Of a stretch of DNA of 64,000 nt, positions 43,039 to 55,574 are shown piece by piece; the first letter of the stretch is position 1, and each line of letters opens with the position of its first letter. The DNA is from Plazaster borealis (taxonomy: Eukaryota; Echinodermata; Asteroidea; Forcipulatida; Labidiasteridae), in contig CM037476.1 of assembly GCA_021014325.1 (NCBI GenBank), positions 20,124,827-20,188,826 of the forward strand, given 5' to 3'. Position numbers and translations under genes: made by a program. Under the pieces are notes generated by a model, which made no database searches, was not told where the DNA came from, and worked only from the letters and a program-made list of their open reading frames with translations.

Positions 43039-44583
43039 TTAGTCATTTTGACAACCACATGGGTCCTTGCACTGCATCCAGTTGCGCCAAACAGCTTTCA
43101 GTTGTTCAGGTGATTGTTCCGGTAACACAAATACATCTTGATGACATACAGCATCACAGGCCCATCTCCTGTCATTGATGTATGATGGTAAAATAGACGC
43201 AAGCCAAATTCCCATTGATACATCTTCCCCTTGGTATGTATGTAATACTTTTGAGTTGTTTACTATCCACTGAACTAAGTCGCGAGTCAACAAATTGCCC
43301 GACCCACAAGCAAAAGCTGGGTACACTGGAGCGGGATAGTCGTGCTCGGCCCATTTACCGAGGAGATCTAGGGGCCAATTAGTTCGAAAACTGCCCCACC
43401 ATGACCAGCTTCTTGCTGAAATAGCTCCGTCTTGTTGTAAGGTAGCCATGATGTTATCGACGTTCAGGAAACAATCATCATCCATTTTGATAATAAAGTT
43501 TGCGGCAAAAGTGCTTATGACCCAGTGGAAAAACTGAAGCATTTTATTTGGGATGTTTCGATACACGTCGACTTCGTCCACCAGAAGAAGGTCACCAAAC
43601 TGCTGCTGTTCATCATGGAGGGATTGCGTCTCTTTCTTATTGCTTTCAAAAAGAAGTTCCTCAGCTTGGACTTTAGAAGCCATTAACGTCTCCACTTCTT
43701 CAGGCTGGTACAGTTCAAATATAAAATTCCCAGGAAAAAAATGAAAGTTGGGAAATTTTATCTCCTCTGGAAAGTCATCAGTCTTACCACATCGTTGAAA
43801 TGGTTTAATCGACAAAACTTTGGCATTACTGGGCAAGACAAATTCGTGTTGCTTATTATTAGCACCAACTCCTAAAACTAAAAGTGGCGGATTGTCTTGA
43901 CAAACTGGTCCGACAACAATTGTCCCATGGAAGTTTTTAGGGAAGAGGTATTCCTCCACATTTTTAAATCTGATGCTGTCCTGCAGCGTACCCGAGTCAT
44001 GTGTAGAGAAATTAACCTGAATAATCGTCTCTTTGCTCCAAGTATCAAAGAGTGTGACTACAGTGCAATTCTCCCGATACAATGGTACCGCATCATGTAA
44101 ACCAAGTTTCTTTATAACAACTGGGTAATTCGTAGTAAAGTCAAGGCCGTAGTACTCTGCATTTAAGAACTTCTCCGAGTGACGATAACTTGTCTTTGCT
44201 GGCATTGTGACATTAAAAGCAACCATCTCCGAGGCTAGGTCCATTGCACTGGTGTTGAGCGCTATAGATTTGCAAGAGTACGAGTCTTCAAGAAACTCCC
44301 GGGGGACATTACAACTCTCGTTTCCAATGATGAATTTAACAATAAGTTGGTCCCTAAGCTGTGTGTGGTTAGTGATGTATCCTGCCCATGTTTCTCTTAT
44401 GGCTTGCCGTTGAGCGGTATTTCCTCTTGCAGACAACACCCCGATAACGACACTATGCTGGGAGTCTGTTGCTGCCTCTTCCACTGTCATGACTGTGGGG
44501 AAGCGAACGTAAATGATGTCGTGATACAGAACTGCCGTCAAAGCAGCAGCTATGACACAGATTACCACCGAATATTTACACAT
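43039..44583 (-). CDS. B3GALNT2: UDP-GalNAc:beta-1,3-N-acetylgalactosaminyltransferase 2-like (GT31)
   Basis: A 514-residue type II membrane glycosyltransferase; human B3GALNT2 has about 500. A short cytoplasmic end and a signal anchor (about 5-20) are followed by VVIGVLSARGNTAQRQAIRE (the GT31 R.AIR.TW block, 62-66), a DDD metal-binding motif in IIKMDDDCFLNVDNI (368-370), PAFACGSGNLLTRD, and GEDVSMGIW (452-460). The end CKDPCGCQND matches the human CGDPCRCQAR. In vertebrates the enzyme adds GalNAc to the O-mannosyl glycan of alpha-dystroglycan in the ER; that role is inferred. The whole coding region is one exon, unlike the multi-exon human gene. Confidence 0.92.
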   Translation of the reverse strand: MCKYSVVICVIAAALTAVLYHDIIYVRFPTVMTVEEAATDSQHSVVIGVLSARGNTAQRQAIRETWAGYITNHTQLRDQLIVKFIIGNESCNVPREFLEDSYSCKSIALNTSAMDLASEMVAFNVTMPAKTSYRHSEKFLNAEYYGLDFTTNYPVVIKKLGLHDAVPLYRENCTVVTLFDTWSKETIIQVNFSTHDSGTLQDSIRFKNVEEYLFPKNFHGTIVVGPVCQDNPPLLVLGVGANNKQHEFVLPSNAKVLSIKPFQRCGKTDDFPEEIKFPNFHFFPGNFIFELYQPEEVETLMASKVQAEELLFESNKKETQSLHDEQQQFGDLLLVDEVDVYRNIPNKMLQFFHWVISTFAANFIIKMDDDCFLNVDNIMATLQQDGAISARSWSWWGSFRTNWPLDLLGKWAEHDYPAPVYPAFACGSGNLLTRDLVQWIVNNSKVLHTYQGEDVSMGIWLASILPSYINDRRWACDAVCHQDVFVLPEQSPEQLKAVWRNWMQCKDPCGCQND

Positions 44584-47556
44584 TCTTATAAATAAATAAG
44601 TGTGGCATAATGTAACAATTAATAGCGCATCTTCTCAACAAGCGGTTAAAAGTTATAACTTATCCCTTGTAAGTGTATAAACACACTGTTCATTCATGGA
44701 ACCACCTCCATGGTTCATTGTTGTTTTGGTACAGTCAGCTGGAGGACAACCCATGGGCGTCGCCATGATTGTTTAAATTGTGTTAACAAGAGAGGGCGCT
44801 ATAATCTTTTGGCGGGGGGGGGGGGGTCTCTCTGTAGCTCGCTACCGGAGCACTAAAGATCGTCTACACCGCCGCGGCAGTGGGCGTGGTCGATTTCATT
44901 TCAAAAACATTAATTTCAAGTCATTATACAATTCTAGCGTTTTATGATGATTTTATTGTACTTTTTGTTTAACTTTTGATTATTAGCAAAGTGGGCAGCG
45001 CACATCTTCTTTCACCAACAAATCATTAGGCCTATTATTATATTATACAAAAATAATTAATTCCTGACGCGACGCGCCAGTCACAGTGCCTCCAAGGAAA
45101 TGCACTAGAATGGCCAAGGTGACATTGTAAAGGAAGTGACATTGTCTACCAACAATTAATAATGTTTGCAATGACATCAACATTGTTGCAACTTTGGTAA
45201 AAATTCACAAAATACGTAAAATATTGACGCGTGCCTTGCTCCAGATGACGATGTTACTTTTTTTTAAAGTCCTAGCATGAATATGATTTATTTCTAACAG
45301 TAACACGGCTTAGTAATACTAACTGAATTAAAGTAAGGTTTATCTCCATTTTGTTTACCCATGATTAGTTCAAGCGACCTCAGCTCCATGGTTCAAGGCA
45401 GCAGGTTAACCTTTTCAAATCACGACACTAGTAGTTTGAATAATCAAAAAAGTCCCCCGAAAGATGGAACCCTGCCTACACCCAAATAAAAGTTTTGGGG
45501 GCTGTCATGGCTCTTTTTAGAACATTGAAAAAGTTATCCATAAAAATACTATAGCGCCCTCAATCGGAAATAGAAAGACAACAACTGAAATGGCGACTCG
45601 TCTTGTCGGGTAGTCAGAGTCAGAGTCAGATGACAATGACATTGGCAGATTGATAACACGTCCACTGTATAGTGATACCCTCAATATTTGTTTAATATTG
45701 AAGCGAATTTCTTTTCAATCTACATGTAAGGATACTCGCCTTCAGGTAACAGTAACAGTGAGTATATAATGATTTGGAATTTCGTGTTGTATTTTTAATA
45801 TTTTATTTTATTTATTGCAAACGAAACTGTGCCACCACTGCCACAGTGCCAGACTGCAATGCTAATGTCTGTGACTGCCAGTTCAAGTTGTTGACATAGT
45901 TATTTAATATTTGGTAAATATTAACCTGTGGAACCATGGAGGAAGCCCCTCATGGTGGAACATACTCTGTGCTAGTGGTAAATTCAATATTGGCAGTTCT
46001 GGAATTTCATCTTGGACTTGGAGAGCAGAGGGCAAGGCAAGTTTCATTTGCAAAGGGCACTTCTATTGGAAACTCCACTTCTGACAAGGCCAAGACTAGC
46101 CCAGGTTGGACTCCTCCGTTGCATACAACTAGCTATGTTAGAGGTCGCGCGATATTGACATTTTCTATTCTGGCCGCACACAAAAAAGAGGTTTTTCAAA
46201 TTAATGTTACTTCGACCTAACATGCTGTCTGAGCTTCAAATTACTCCTGTAGGTCAATAAAACTCTCTTCTTTCATAATCCTTTTGAAAAAAGGCACAAA
46301 TTTACCTCACTTTTTCAAGCATCAAAAAGATTCAAAGCATGGTCACCGACGCGACTACCGCGAGCGCAGCCATTTTTGAACTTTTTTGAAAGAAAAATGT
46401 GGTCACCGTTTTTCAATAAATACCGCCCTCTCTTGACTTCTACCCCTAAAATAACGCCATCTATTGATAGAAAGAGGATTAGGAAGGTTACGGTGCTTTT
46501 TTCCCCGTCTCAATCGGTGAAGAAATAAGGTTTTTATGTATTTTTTTACCATTTTGGGCCAAATTTTGACTAAATTTCCCATTTTAAAGGAATGTATACA
46601 TTCAGCGACGGTGGGGTATGCTGTCAAACCTATATCAGTTTAATCCTTGTCCATTTTTGAGTATGAAAAGTTGGATTTTGTTCCAGCGCGAGGTCGCGCA
46701 TGCAATTTACGGAGGTTTTAATTAAACCAAGTACTCGGTAAAATCTCATTTTTGAACCTTTGAGTGCGCGTTAGGGATAGGGCTGGTAAGCTTTAGTAGT
46801 GTGGGTGGTCTCAATTTAACAATTTCTGTACCTCAGTCGGCGGCCAGAAGGGTGCCGCGTGTTTGTTGTCTTTTGGAAGGCATAACTCATTAACGAAAGC
46901 ACCCATGACAGTGGGGTTTGCACCATTGAATTTCTCCTGAGGAGACCTTTAATTTGATGTAAAATTTTAATATATTTGATAAAAAGAAATTTTTACTATA
47001 ACATAGCTAATACAACGCGACGGAGTCCAGGGTGTAAAGGTCCCGTACCATTGCGACAAAATTTACACTTCAAATTTTTCATATTTTTACCTTATTGAGG
47101 AAGCTGACCTTTTACTCACATGTTCCTTGTTGTAGCCGGAACTCCATGGAGGCCTGTTTGAAAATTGTTGAATTTTCTCCTTTGATGTTATTATTTGTGA
47201 AAACAAATTGACATTATGGCTCCATCACTGCACGTCATAAACCAAGAGCTTGTAAAGGCTAACGCGCATGTGCGAGTTTTGTATACACATCGGGTTGCTA
47301 TGCATTTGCACATGCGCATATGATTTTACACGGTCGAGCGGTACACATGTACATGATGGTTAAAATTATAGTGCAGAACTCTGACATATTTTTGGAAATA
47401 ATCTCACCCATGGATATATTTGTTAGTTGTGAACTCATCCAAAGTGTAGTAAATGTCACCAAGAATATATGAGCGGAACTCCAGCTTCTCAAATAAGGTA
47501 AAAATAGGAAAATATTGTGGTCAAATTTGTGTTAGCATTGTAAAGAAGTTTTATAC
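44584..47556. other. Intergenic or intronic DNA with weak exon candidates
   Basis: No convincing gene. A frame at 45936-46220 opens with a good initiation context (AACCATGG) but runs into a dispersed repeat. On the minus strand, 47406-47485 can be read as an exon-like KLEFRSYILGDIYYTLDEFT between a pyrimidine-rich AG and a GTGAGA, but it does not fit the phase of the candidate exon to its right. Confidence 0.4.
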
Positions 47557-47635
47557 CTGACTGACGTCCTACCAGGGCTAGGCCAAGACCAGCACTCAGC
47601 AGGGCAACACTGGTGAGGCCATCAATCATCATCAT
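47557..47635 (-). CDS. Possible first coding exon of an unidentified membrane protein
   Basis: ATGATGATG opens a frame reading MMMIDGLTSVALLSAGLGLA and then LVGRQS, followed by a CAG/GTATAA donor in phase 1. The peptide is a plausible signal anchor or transmembrane segment. I do not recognise the protein and found no matching second exon, so this rests only on a hydrophobic open frame and a splice site. Confidence 0.3.
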
Positions 47636-48239
47636 GGCCTCGTGGCCTCCAGTCTATTTTCCAGGAATCCAGGCCTGCAAGTACAACCAACCAAACCCCA
47701 ACGGCAAGGGATATTGTCATAAATATTATAGCTAAGTTAAGTTAGTGTACAGTAATAAAACTTTTGTAGTCCGAGGTACTGGACCCAACAATGCTTTTTT
47801 AACATAATACTTTTACTTTTACTTTAGAGTAGACATTCGGCTTCGGGCGTAATGCTCAGAATGTGTTTGTTGGTACACCATGTACATGTACATGTATACA
47901 CCTTTGTGTGTTATGTACAAAGGAAACTAGTCATCTCGCAAAGTCGCCCCCCATATAAAGTCCCCCCCCTTGCTGCAAAGTTGCCCCCCCCCCCCACACT
48001 AGCAAGGTCGTCCCCTTCACATACTTTACTTTATTCCTGAATAAGTTTTGTTTTTAAGAAAAGTAAAAAAAATAAATTAAATCTGGGAGTATTGTTTTTC
48101 CAGTCAAGGTGTTGTTTTTGGCAAACTGGTTTGTACTTCTTTTTGTAAAATGTTTGCTTTTGTTTTTAATTCAGGAGTCGGTAAAAAAAAAAAGAGTAAA
48201 ATTTTAATGATTCAATTTCATCTGTTTGCATCCACTCTG

Positions 48240-48520
48240 TTGGGGGGGGGGGGGTGACTTAGCTAGAGGGCAAATTTGTAGGAGGTGACTTTACAGGGGG
48301 CAACTTTGTACTGGGAGACTTTGCTGGGGGCAAGATAAATGGCATCCTGTAAAAATGCCTTACACGATTCAAGACCCCAAAACAGGGAGTGAAAGATTCA
48401 GGGGTCACTCTGTTGGGGGGGGGGGGGGTGACTTAGCTAGGGGGCACCTTTGCTAGGAGGTGACTTTGCAGGGGAGGAGACTTTGTAGGGGGTGACTTTG
48501 CTGGGGGGCGGGATGACTGG
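48240..48520 (+). repeat. G-rich direct repeat, two units of about 180 bp
   Basis: CTCTGTTGGGGGGGGGG-GGTGACTTAGCTAG occurs twice, each followed by GACTTTG...GGGG blocks and GGCATCCTGTAMAAATG. A C-rich complementary-looking stretch lies at 47945-48020. Confidence 0.8.
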
Positions 48521-50234
48521 CATCCTGTACAAATGTACTTACATGATTCAAAACCCCAAAACAGCGAGTGACAAAAAAACTCAAAAATCCACCGAAGACC
48601 TTTTTATATCTGAAGTTATAATAACTGTTTTTACTCACCTCAGATTGTGCGAATCCGTAGATCTGTATATTCGTAAATAATTTAACTTGTAAGCCGTCAA
48701 GCGTTGAGGTCATGCCACACATTCCTATCATTTTGTTTGTATGGACAGCATATATGGACAGCATCAGTGCCACACATTGCCACTGCAGAAAATTGACCAA
48801 GGTTGAGAACCTTCTCTTCCAACAGTGGCCCTACATTATATTCCAATTGAGCACAGCTGGTGGCTTCTCCAGTTTACCACTCTCATTGAAGCACTATGTG
48901 CAGTGGCTTAAATACTCTCCACATCAGCATAGTGTGTGCCTCAAAATGCCACTGTTGTGGCATAGACAGGTATATGGTTGGTTGTAAGAGAATAGTAAGA
49001 GGGTTAATAGCATAAAATTTGCATCTTGATGAGGTAATTTGCATTTAATTGTAGGCCTATGCATGTAATTAACAATAAGGAAAGATGACTTCCCATTTCA
49101 ATTGATGTCAACTTCTTGTCCATCTTCAACTTCTGAGACCCAGGTACATGTAGTATGACAGAATGGCATAATCAATATTAATAAATACCCGGGACGATTT
49201 ATTCACTCTGATTGGCCGAGAGGAGATCATGTGGCCATGTTTAAACGTGCAATATTTATAAACACGATTAGCCTTGTTTAAACATGACCTGACCTTATTG
49301 AGTCAAAAGAGGGCACTATCACATGATTGAGCGGAGCGCACAAATCACTCGACCCAATTTAAGTTTGTAGGCCTACATGTAGGGCACATATATTTGGCTC
49401 GCGCAAAGTTCAAAACTTGTGTGCGATGGTTTGAAACTTAAACGCGGAAGTTCAAAACTTGTGCAAGGAGCTACTTACATGTAACGCTCAACATAAATTC
49501 AACGCAGAGTTGAGATGAGCTGAGGCTAAACTGTAAGATTTGTTCTCAGCTTTAAAAGGTTTTTTGATGTATTTAATGGGAGGTACAATGAATGGGAATA
49601 AAAGGCCCATGTGATCCTCTCCCTCCAGTCACCTTGGTCCTTAGAGGAGCACAGCTCTTCAGGTCATTTTTGATACAAAGTTTTTTTGGTATCCGCTTCA
49701 AAGTATTAAAACATGAATTTGGGGGTTTATTTGAAATTTTGTGATAATCATTTATTGCAAATCTTGTCTACCAAACCTCTCCACGAAGCCATCAGGATAG
49801 GTAACATAACCCAGATACTTTATGATCTCTTTTTAAAAGTAATAAAAAAGGAACCCCTTTTATGGTAAAATCTTAGCTTTTCGTTGACTTAATTCGCAGG
49901 ATTTTTGGCCATGTGAGGGCGTGAACAAAATTTATGTGCAATGCAAAACAAGTAAAACAAACTGGGTTTTTGAATAAACCAAATTTATGTGCAATGCAAA
50001 ACATGTAAAACAAACTGGGTTTTTTGGTCATTGTTGTTATTAAAATTACTATCTATTTGGCCATTGATAATAAAAAAAAACTAAAACAGGCTGCTGAGGC
50101 AGTTAAAATACTACTGTAGGCCTATGTTGTGATGCAAGAAAATTCGCCCTCGAAAGCATCTCAAGCTGTCAAAAATACAGTCAATTGGCATTTTTTCAAG
50201 ATCCTCTATTTCACTGTGTATTGCTTACATGTAT

Positions 50235-50405
50235 TTCAAAGAACCTGGAACACTTAACATAAATCGTGGAAGAGTAGGGGTTAACCCCGGTGTTTCTGGT
50301 TCACATAGCAAGCACCCTTGTTTACAGGTTTCCTTCAGGCTAGCAAGCTACAGTGATGAGAATTTAATATGAAGCATCCTTGGTTTCATTACCAAAAAAA
50401 TGTAA
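50235..50405 (+). mobile_element. 5'-truncated SINE
   Basis: Starts in the middle of the element (AGAACCTGGAACACTTAA) and continues with GTAGGGGTTAACCCCGGTGT and the CAGGCT...GCAAGCTACAGTGA tail. Confidence 0.8.
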
Positions 50406-51104
50406 TAGAGATTGGTCTCACATGTTTGAGCCAGCGATTCTCAGACCACTTTATAAAGGTACACAGCATGCATGATTCTGGGTTCCAAATTAATAAGCTG
50501 GTTATTTGCCTTGTGTATCATCATCAAAACACCATAATATGCTGGTACTGTGCACAATGGCTAATAATGCCCACTAAAGACTTGGTAGGGTTTGCCCTTT
50601 ACATTTTTCAGTGACTTGACAAGGTTTACGACGACAGTGCCTCATAATAGACTTGGCTATTAATTTAAACATTTACCATTCTGTGCAGGCAGTTGGTTTT
50701 ACAATACATGTACATGTAGCCTGGTAGCACGATTTGCCCTTAACTTTTTCAGTGACTAGCCAGCGAGAACCTGTTACATTGTCATTTCACTAGTCCGCCA
50801 GCTTTTTCACTGGTCCATGGTTCCAATTATTAAGTAGGCCCTATTGCTTTTTAGGGATGCGTTTCATCACTGAACTAGTCAGCCGTACATTTGACTGGTC
50901 AGGTGTTTTAACTACATGTACAATGTAGCAATTGGCCAGCGGACCACTGATAAGGTAGAACTCTTTTAACATCGTAGCTGTGCAAAAAACAACCAGCTGG
51001 AAAACCTGGAGAGAAATTTACTGACTACATTGTATGTCCTGAGGCTTATAAACAGGTGTTATGTAGCACTGCTTGTATTATTACCAGAGGATTGCGTGCA
51101 GCCC

Positions 51105-51215
51105 GGAAATTTCACCTTTGAGAGGGCAAGGCCCTTTTCATTTTGCAAAGGGCACTTCAGTGGGAAATTATGAAGTCTTTGGGAAACGTTTGAAAGGGCA
51201 CCAAAACCTAGACCT
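51105..51215 (+). repeat. Dispersed repeat with GGGCAAGGCCC and AAAGGGCACTTC
   Basis: Related copies lie at about 45990-46080 and 61270-61385 (+), and reversed copies at about 10985-11080 and 34230-34320. Confidence 0.7.
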
Positions 51216-51751
51216 GTGCTTACTTGAACTGGATGTACAATATGTATGTACAAAGTACTGTGCATACGTGTAACAGTATGTGACTGTCAGGAGAAATTAC
51301 AGCATGCATGGTGAAGCATGCACATAAATGATTTGCTGGCTGGCCTGGACAATTCAACCACCAGCCAAAAATCATTATTTGCTCATTGCAGTATGCACAA
51401 GTTGTGTGTTGATTCACAAATCACTGATGTGATGAGGGCACCTGCCTCGCATCTTATTAACTGACTGGACATATACAGTTGTTACCTGTACCTAGAACCC
51501 TTTGCCATTGTCTCCATGACTGATGTGTACTCCAGTGGTTTGCTGCAGCAGCACAAATTATTGATGGCGGCGGAAAGCAAGGATCGTGTCCGTGGGGATT
51601 CCAAAGGTCAGCTGATTTTTATGTAGACACCTGTATTAACTGCACTGGCTGTAGCTTCCATTATACATTGCTTGTTTTAGACAGAATTTGTGAAGTACAT
51701 ATGTACAGTGCATACACTTTTACATTATAAATAATAAGGCTCGAAACATCA

Positions 51752-51951
51752 GGGCCAAATTTCATAGAGCTGCTTTTAAAGCACAAAAATTAGCTAAGCA
51801 GAACAACATTATGCTTACCAGAATAAGGGTACCAGCTAAAATGCCATGTCACATGTACAATATGTGACTGGTATCCTGCTTATTTTTGCTTAGCAGGAAA
51901 GTTTTAAGCAATATTTTCTGCTTTTAAAAGCAGCTCCATGAACTCGGGCCC
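51752..51951. mobile_element. GGGCCCAATTT foldback MITE
   Basis: Start GGGCCAAATTTCATAGAGCTGC, end AGCAGCTCCATGAACTCGGGCC; internal GGTACCAGCTAAAATGCCATG as in the other copies. Confidence 0.87.
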
Positions 51952-51952
51952 A

Positions 51953-52206
51953 GTATACTGTACATGTACAGCAAAGATCGTTTGGCGCCGCAAGCGACTC
52001 TGGCTGAAATGTGTAAAGTATGCACAAGACGCCATTTTAGTAAGCAGATTTGTAATGCAATAGATCAGTGGACTCAATGAGCATTGTTATCAATGCTACT
52101 ACTGTATAACAAAACATTTGCTTACTGAAATGGTGTCCATGCAATTAGATAGAGCTCCAGTTGCCCGTCTTGCGCCTTGCGGCATTACAATTGTTGCTGT
52201 ACAGTG
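51953..52206. mobile_element. Foldback element
   Basis: Inverted arms around CTGTACATGTACAGCAA and TTGTTGCTGTACAG, with inner ACACGCCATTTTAGTAAGCA-like and TTGCTTACTGAAATGGTGTC halves. Confidence 0.7.
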
Positions 52207-52435
52207 TGTCACAAGTGACTGCTTAAATTTGAATTCCTCAGACTAGAGACAGTTAGAGGTGGCGAACACAGTACACCCGTACACAATTCTGAATAAATGT
52301 GTGGGGCACAATGGTACATGTACCAGGCTTTGCCCATCTGGAGGTTGCTAAATGAAAGATTGCCCCTAACTACAATTGGGGGGGGGGGGGGTTCAGGGAC
52401 GGGGACATGGGCTTGATGTAGTCTGTGTTCTCTTT

Positions 52436-54200
52436 AGGTGTTCGGGCATTCCGCCCGGAACACCTCTTGTTTTTGTTCGTTTTTTTTTTTTTCTTAATAC
52501 TTCTTCTTCTCCCCGTCGCGTTTCTGCTAACAAAAGCACACTTCCCAAGCACATTGAAACTTCACATATAGTTAGATATCTATTAGGAGATGAAACCGCT
52601 GTAGTTACGTCATGATGACGTCATCAGGTGTCGAATTACGTTAAATCAAAGTTTGATATTTGAAAAATCATAACTCATGAACCACACAGTGGATTTTCAC
52701 AATCTATACATCATCGGAAAGGCCTTTGCAAATTCAAAAAACGCTACACAGAGTGTGACCCCATTTGACCTTGACTTCCGATTCAAACCGGAAGTTGAAA
52801 ATTTCAAAAAATCATATCTCAAGAACTACTGATACTTCAGTCACAATTTTTACATCAGGTTATATGTTGTTCTTCCTCCGCAAACTTTTTTCCACAGAAA
52901 TGTTACCAATTTGACCTTCAATTATGGTTGAAATCGGGTATACATTGACCCGCTGTCAAACCGCGGGAATAAAACTGCATTGAAAACACACACAATACGC
53001 GATCTAAACCAGTTAGACGGTGAGCGGCTGCTTGCTCCATTCAATCAACCGCAAGGTTCAAAGTCCTTCAAACGTGCTTGTAGTCTAGTCTCTTTTCAAG
53101 GTTCGCGCAACCTGATTTTGACATTACGCTTTGTTAGTCTCTAAAACAGCCGTCCGTGCAAACCTCGCTAACAATCAAATGTCAGATTTTTTAAAAATTC
53201 ATAATTCAAGAACAACACAACCGATTTTCAAACTTTTTTCAGTTATAAAATCCTTGGGCATTGGAGATTAGCCTTGGGTAACCGTGACCCCATGTTGACC
53301 TTTACTTCCAGGTCAACCGGAAAGGGGACCATATCTCAAGAACTACACAACCGATTTTCAAACTGTTTTCAGTTATAGACTCCTGGGCATTGGAGATTAG
53401 CCTTGGGTAACCGTGACCCCATGTTGACCTTTACTTCCGGGTCAACCGGAAGAGGGAAAATATCTCAAGAACTACACAACCGATTTTCAAACTGTTTTCA
53501 GTTATAGACTCCTTGGGCATTGGAGATTAGCTTTGGTTTACCGTGACCCCATGTTGACCTTTACTTCCGGGTCAACCGAAAGTGACACCATATATCTCAA
53601 GAACTACTCAACCGATTTTCAAACTTTTTTCAGTTATAGACTCCTTGGGCATTGGAGATTAGCCTTGGGTTCCGTGACCCCATGTTGACCTTTACTTCCG
53701 GGTCAAACGGAAGTGACACCATATCTCAAGAACTACTCAACTGATTTTCAAAATTGTTTTCAGGTATAGACTCCTTGGGCATTGGAGATTAGCCTTGGGT
53801 TACCGTGGCCCCATGTTGACCTTTACTTCCGGATCAACCGGAAGTGACACCATATCTCAAGCACTACAACCGATTTTCAAACTTTGTTCAGTTATAAAAT
53901 CCTTGGGTATTGAGTTTTTACAACTTCACAAGCGCTACACAGAGTGTGGCCCTATTTGAACTGGACTTCCGGTCAAACCGAAAGATGAACTTTTACATTT
54001 CATTTTGTTTTCTTTTTTTCTTAATACTTCTTCTTCTTCTCCCTGTTGCTTTTCCGCTAACAAAAGCACACTTCTCAAGCACATATAAACTTGAAACTTC
54101 ACAAACTTTACATATAGGTTTTCAGGATGGTGACGTCATCGATGATGTTATAACATTAAATCAATGTTTAATATTGAACAAAATTCATATCTGAAGAACC
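52436..54200 (-). mobile_element. Hairpin-ended repeat element, minus orientation
   Basis: The left edge is a hairpin (AGGTGTTCGGGC / GCCCGGAACACCT) followed by CTTGTTTTTGTT. Read on the minus strand, this equals the AACAAAAACAAGAG end of the elements at 58255-60620. The segment TTAATACTTCTTCTTCTCC with GCTAACAAAAGCACACTTC occurs twice, near 52495 and 54022. Paired ACTTCCGG and CCGGAAGT motifs and TGACGTCA sites recur. The right boundary is approximate and no protein is encoded. Confidence 0.6.
53195..53905. repeat. Tandem repeat of about 130 bp, five to six units
   Basis: Units begin near TATCTCAAGAACTACACAACC and contain GGGCATTGGAGATTAGCCTT and TGACCTTTACTTCCGGGTCA. Starts are spaced 129-132 bp (53332, 53461, 53593, 53722, 53853). 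Confidence 0.93.
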
Positions 54201-55151
54201 ATAATTGCTACACACAAGATTTTTGGATCATGTGAAATACCCTGTTGTATTTTTAAAATATTACACAAAGTTTAACCCCCTGTGATCTTTACTTCCGTTT
54301 AATTGTTTTTAATTTATGTTTTTTTGTTGTTGTTTTTTTTTACAAAACTCGCAAAAGTACTGAGTATACAGTGCTTCAAACAGATCGGGAAAGGGTTAAA
54401 ACCAAATTATAAAAACAAACCGAACACCGTTTGTTTGTAATTTACAAACAAGATAAGTCTAGTTTTTTATTATACTTTTTGTGTCGCATTGTCTTCTTTT
54501 ATACTCTTGATTCAGTTTTTGGTCTGTTTTATTTCTTTGATTGTTGCACTTTTTACTATTTGTATACTTGTATATTTCAGCTTTTGTATTTTAATGACTG
54601 GGAAATCACTTTTCAAGTTTTCATTAAAATAGTTTAATATGAAATCTGTGACACATTAACACTGTGTTTAGTCGGGGGATTCCAATTTTAGTGCTCAATT
54701 TTGACTAATCAAGTCATTATACAGTGTACACTGTACGTTGATGACATTATTCAACATCTTACCCCCAAATGGCTTAGTTATTTTCACTAAATTTTATTGT
54801 CTGATTTGTTTATTTGTTCTACTTGTGTGCGTTATTTTTTTCTGAAGGTTTTGTGGTATTATTATACGTGATTTCCTAAACTGGGTCGATGGACAACGTT
54901 CCACACACAATCATTTTAAAATGCACATGTTAGGCAAGCCTCCAGGAAGTGGTCGACTGTACTGTATGTTCAGCTGATTCCACAATCGCAAGCTGGGTCC
55001 AAAGTCATTCTGACGTGTGAGTTCTGCCGCCATGATTCTTGCAAGTGCAACACTCTCTTGCAAAGCACACAAAATCTTGCCGGGCCAAAGTGCCGCATCA
55101 ATTGTTGCAAACTGGTAACATTGTGGCCACGCCGTATTTTCTCAAACCTTC

Positions 55152-55574
55152 TTAAAGGCACTGTACACGTTTGGTAATTACTCAAAATATCTATTAGCAT
55201 AAAAACTTACTTGGTAACGAGCAACGGAGAGCTGTTGATAGTATAAAACATTGTGAGAAACGACTCCCTCTGAAGTAACGTAGTTTTTGAGAAAGAGGTA
55301 ATTTCTCACTAAAATCATGGAGGAATAAGAACATGTGTTCTTTCCTCCATGCTAAAATAATAAAAACTGCTTGCAAGAAGTTTTTATTCCTATTTGAAAG
55401 CACACAAATTTGTACAACAAGGGAGTTTTTTCTTTCATCATTTTCTTGGAACTTCAATGACCAATTGAGCCCAAATTTTCACAGGCTTGTTATTTTATGC
55501 ATATGTTGGGATACACCAAGTGAGAACACTGGTCTTTGACAATTACCAAACGTGTACATGTACGATGCCTTTAA
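55152..55574 (+). mobile_element. TTAA-type MITE, AAAGGCACTG family, long copy
   Basis: TTAA flanks; termini AAAGGCACTGTACACGTTTGG and CCAAACGTGTACATGTACGA followed by TGCCTTT. It contains two nested hairpins (GGAGGAATAAGAACA / TGTTCTTTCCTCC, and AAACTGCTTGCAAGAAGTTT). Confidence 0.9.

Larger units (their letters stand above)
47636..52435. other. Intergenic repeats, no gene seen
   Basis: The stretch contains G-rich direct repeats, a truncated SINE, foldbacks and dispersed repeats listed separately. About 48770-48960 has an imperfect inverted arrangement around GTGCCACACATTGCCACTG. Open frames here are short and without recognisable domains. Confidence 0.5.

Noticed and set aside
45936..46220. 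94-residue plus-strand frame with a good start context
   Set aside because: After about 20 codons it runs through a dispersed repeat found in at least four other places, in both orientations. A short first exon ending near 45980 remains possible but unsupported.
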